DNA from: Bordetella parapertussis
GTDB lineage: Bacteria; Cyanobacteriota; Cyanobacteriia; PCC-6307; Cyanobiaceae
DNA: 7,273 bases
Assembly (NCBI GenBank): GCA_943324725.2
Contig: CALPMR020000156.1
Location: forward strand, 1-7,273
Direction: 5' to 3'
The position numbers were made by a program, and so were the translations under genes. This document shows positions 4,824 to 7,273 of the stretch, piece after piece (position 1 is the stretch's first letter; every line of letters begins with the position of its first letter). The notes below the pieces were generated by a model. It saw only the letters and a list, made by a program, of their open reading frames with translations, did not search any database and was not told the DNA's origin.

Positions 4824-5336
4824 ATGGCCAGCCGACGTTCCGCTGACGCTTCCCGGTCGGTCGGCCCCGAGGTGGCTCGCCCCCTGGGGGCCACGGCCAG
4901 CGAGGCGATCCCCAGCGAGGACAACCGCGCGACGTGGCCCGATTGGATCGCCCAGGCAGCGGAGCAGGGAATCAAACCGGAGCAGGCTCTGGCCTTCATC
5001 GGTCTCGGCCTGATGCGCAGGATGGCCGCCGCCGGCCAGGATCAGCCCTGGATCTGGAATGACGAGCAGGACGGAGGTCAGGACGGTGGTCAGGCCGATC
5101 TGGCGGGTCTGCGCCAGCGGCTCGAACTCACCCAGCTGGCCCTGCAGACCGGCGCCCCCCTGAGCACCGCCGAGGTGAGTCAGCTGCTCGGCGCCCGCCC
5201 CGGTGCTGCCCAGATCGAACGGGGCGGCCTGGTGGCGCGGCGGCTGAGCCGCAATGTCTGGAAGCTCAGCCGCGCCGCCGAGTCCGCTGAGCGGGCCTCG
5301 ACGAGTTTCAGCGAAGGCTTCCGCCGCCGCCTCTGA
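4824..5336 (+). CDS. Uncharacterised protein with HTH-like C-terminal half
   Basis: A 170-residue protein that I do not recognise by name. Residues 1-35 are polar and low in structure. Residues 39-70 (WPDWIAQAAEQGIKPEQALA... LMRRMAAA) look like two helices. A Gly/Gln/Asp-rich linker (82-90, QDGGQDGGQ) follows, encoded by a 12-bp tandem repeat. Residues 93-150 (LAGLRQRLELTQLALQTG, then APLSTAEVSQLLGARPGAAQ, then GGLVARRLSRNVWKLSR) have the helix-turn-helix plus basic wing pattern of a small DNA-binding domain. There are no membrane segments or signal peptide. The tail is Ser/Arg-rich. The ATG at 4824 directly follows a HIP1-type octamer GCGATCGC (4815-4822) and has no Shine-Dalgarno. That it is a real gene is supported by its length, ordered domain pattern and place between csoS1D and chlN; a regulatory role is inference from the HTH-like half. 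Confidence 0.75.
   Translation: MASRRSADASRSVGPEVARPLGATASEAIPSEDNRATWPDWIAQAAEQGIKPEQALAFIGLGLMRRMAAAGQDQPWIWNDEQDGGQDGGQADLAGLRQRLELTQLALQTGAPLSTAEVSQLLGARPGAAQIERGGLVARRLSRNVWKLSRAAESAERASTSFSEGFRRRL
5067..5094 (+). repeat. In-frame 12-bp tandem repeat coding the QDGG linker
   Basis: CAGGACGGAGGT (5067-5078) and CAGGACGGTGGT (5079-5090), then CAGG, encode QDGGQDGGQ at residues 82-90 of the HTH-like protein. Being a multiple of three, unit gain or loss would change linker length without breaking the frame. Confidence 0.8.
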
Positions 5337-5426
5337 GGCGGCCTCCTGTGCCGGAATGATGACCTCGAAGCCGCAATCCCGAACAGATGTAACGCAGTCC
5401 TTCGGCAGCGGCTCCGGACTCGCTAG

Positions 5427-6743
<1,317 letters not shown>

Positions 6744-6750
6744 ACCGGCC

Positions 6751-6775
6751 GATGGCCAGGTCGAGGCCTGCCATC
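6751..6775 (+). repeat. Hairpin just after chlN
   Basis: GATGGCCAGG (6751-6760) pairs with CCTGCCATC (6767-6775) across a 6-nt loop, giving nine base pairs with one bulged C. It begins 7 nt after the chlN stop. No T-tract follows; it could protect the chlN 3' end or be a weak pause site. Confidence 0.4.
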
Positions 6776-6809
6776 GCCGCCGTGTTCGCCCTCTCCTTCC
6801 CTGCCTGCG

Positions 6810-6852
6810 AGCCCCGGCTCAGCCCACGGCTACGCTCCGGCGCCGGGCTTTT
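6810..6852 (+). terminator. Terminator-like GC-rich hairpin with short T-run between chlN and chlB
   Basis: AGCCCCGGC (6810-6818) can pair with GCCGGGCT (6842-6849), with one bulged C, and the right arm runs into TTTT (6849-6852). The 23-nt loop holds AGCC-CAC-GGCT, and the palindrome CCGGCGCCGG (6837-6846) overlaps the right arm, so alternative folds exist. The T-run is short; partial termination is possible but unproven. Confidence 0.35.
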
Positions 6853-6890
6853 CCAGCTTTCCCCCGTTCCCTGTTTCCTCGCTCCACCCC

Positions 6891-7273
6891 ATGGAACTGA
6901 CGCTCTGGACCTACGAAGGCCCGCCCCACGTGGGTGCGATGCGCATCGCCGCCTCGATGGAGGGGGTGCACTACGTGCTCCATGCCCCCCAGGGCGACAC
7001 CTACGCCGACCTGCTGTTCACGATGATCGAGCGGCGTGATCGCCGCCCGCCCGTCACCTACACCACCTTCCAGGCCCGCGATCTCGGCGGTGACACCGCC
7101 GAACTGGTCCAGCGCACGATCGCCGACGCCGTGCAGCGCTTCCAGCCCGAGGCCCTGCTGGTGGGTGAGAGCTGCACCGCCGAACTGATCCAGGACCAAC
7201 CCGGTGCCCTGGCCGCAGGCATGGATCTGGGCGGCATCCCGATGGTGAGCCTGGATCTGCCGGCTTACTCGAA
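6891..7273 (+). CDS. chlB: Light-independent protochlorophyllide reductase subunit B, N-terminal part (runs off right edge)
   Basis: The partner of ChlN in the catalytic NB component of dark-operative protochlorophyllide reductase. The first 127 residues are visible and the frame is open to the window edge. The start [20 protein letters not shown] is the typical ChlB/BchB N terminus. Asp36 in [12 protein letters not shown] is the residue that completes ligation of the [4Fe-4S] NB-cluster in R. capsulatus BchB (Asp36), with identical numbering, and Cys95 lies in the conserved [14 protein letters not shown]. The ATG at 6891 is fixed by this alignment, although no Shine-Dalgarno precedes it (pyrimidine-rich leader). 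It lies 147 nt after chlN on the same strand; chlL is not in the window. Confidence 0.97.
   Translation, partial: MELTLWTYEGPPHVGAMRIAASMEGVHYVLHAPQGDTYADLLFTMIERRDRRPPVTYTTFQARDLGGDTAELVQRTIADAVQRFQPEALLVGESCTAELIQDQPGALAAGMDLGGIPMVSLDLPAYS

Noticed and set aside
4589..4846. Plus-strand frame of 85 codons before the HTH-like gene
   Set aside because: Arg/Pro-rich without hydrophobic core or domain, and covers hairpins and the tandem repeat.

Overview
The window is high-GC bacterial DNA from an alpha-cyanobacterium. It carries the 5' part of a Form IA-type rbcL behind a CsoS1-type carboxysome shell gene, plus a CsoS1D-type shell gene, the SbtA/SbtB bicarbonate transport pair and light-independent chlorophyll synthesis genes. 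High GC together with SbtAB suggests a Cyanobium / Synechococcus subcluster 5.2-like organism; this is an inference from gene content, not a species identification.

Layout. The left end (1-1057) is the start of the alpha-carboxysome operon, read on the minus strand: csoS1 then rbcL, which runs off the left edge (rbcS, csoS2 and the rest would lie beyond it). Upstream of csoS1, also on the minus strand, are sbtA and sbtB (1058-2424). A gene-free stretch (2425-2871) rich in repeats separates sbtA from the divergent rdgB/HAM1 gene (2872-3540, plus). rdgB converges on csoS1D (3599-4399, minus). A second gene-free stretch (4400-4823) with hairpins and a 14-bp tandem repeat lies between csoS1D and a divergent uncharacterised gene (4824-5336, plus) whose C-terminal half looks like a helix-turn-helix domain. 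The right end holds chlN (5460-6743) and the start of chlB (6891 to the edge), both plus.

How the genes fit together. SbtA imports bicarbonate with sodium and SbtB is its PII-like regulator. The bicarbonate feeds carboxysomes built from CsoS1 hexamers and CsoS1D pseudohexamers around RuBisCO, so transport, shell and enzyme genes share one neighbourhood. ChlN and ChlB form the catalytic component of the dark-operative protochlorophyllide reductase. RdgB is a nucleotide-pool cleaning enzyme with no known role in carbon fixation.

No wholly new system is evident. The most notable non-coding signals are a 15-bp direct repeat that brackets sbtAB (835-849 and 2570-2584), a 12-bp direct repeat in the csoS1 upstream region, and a 14-bp tandem repeat in front of the uncharacterised HTH-like gene.
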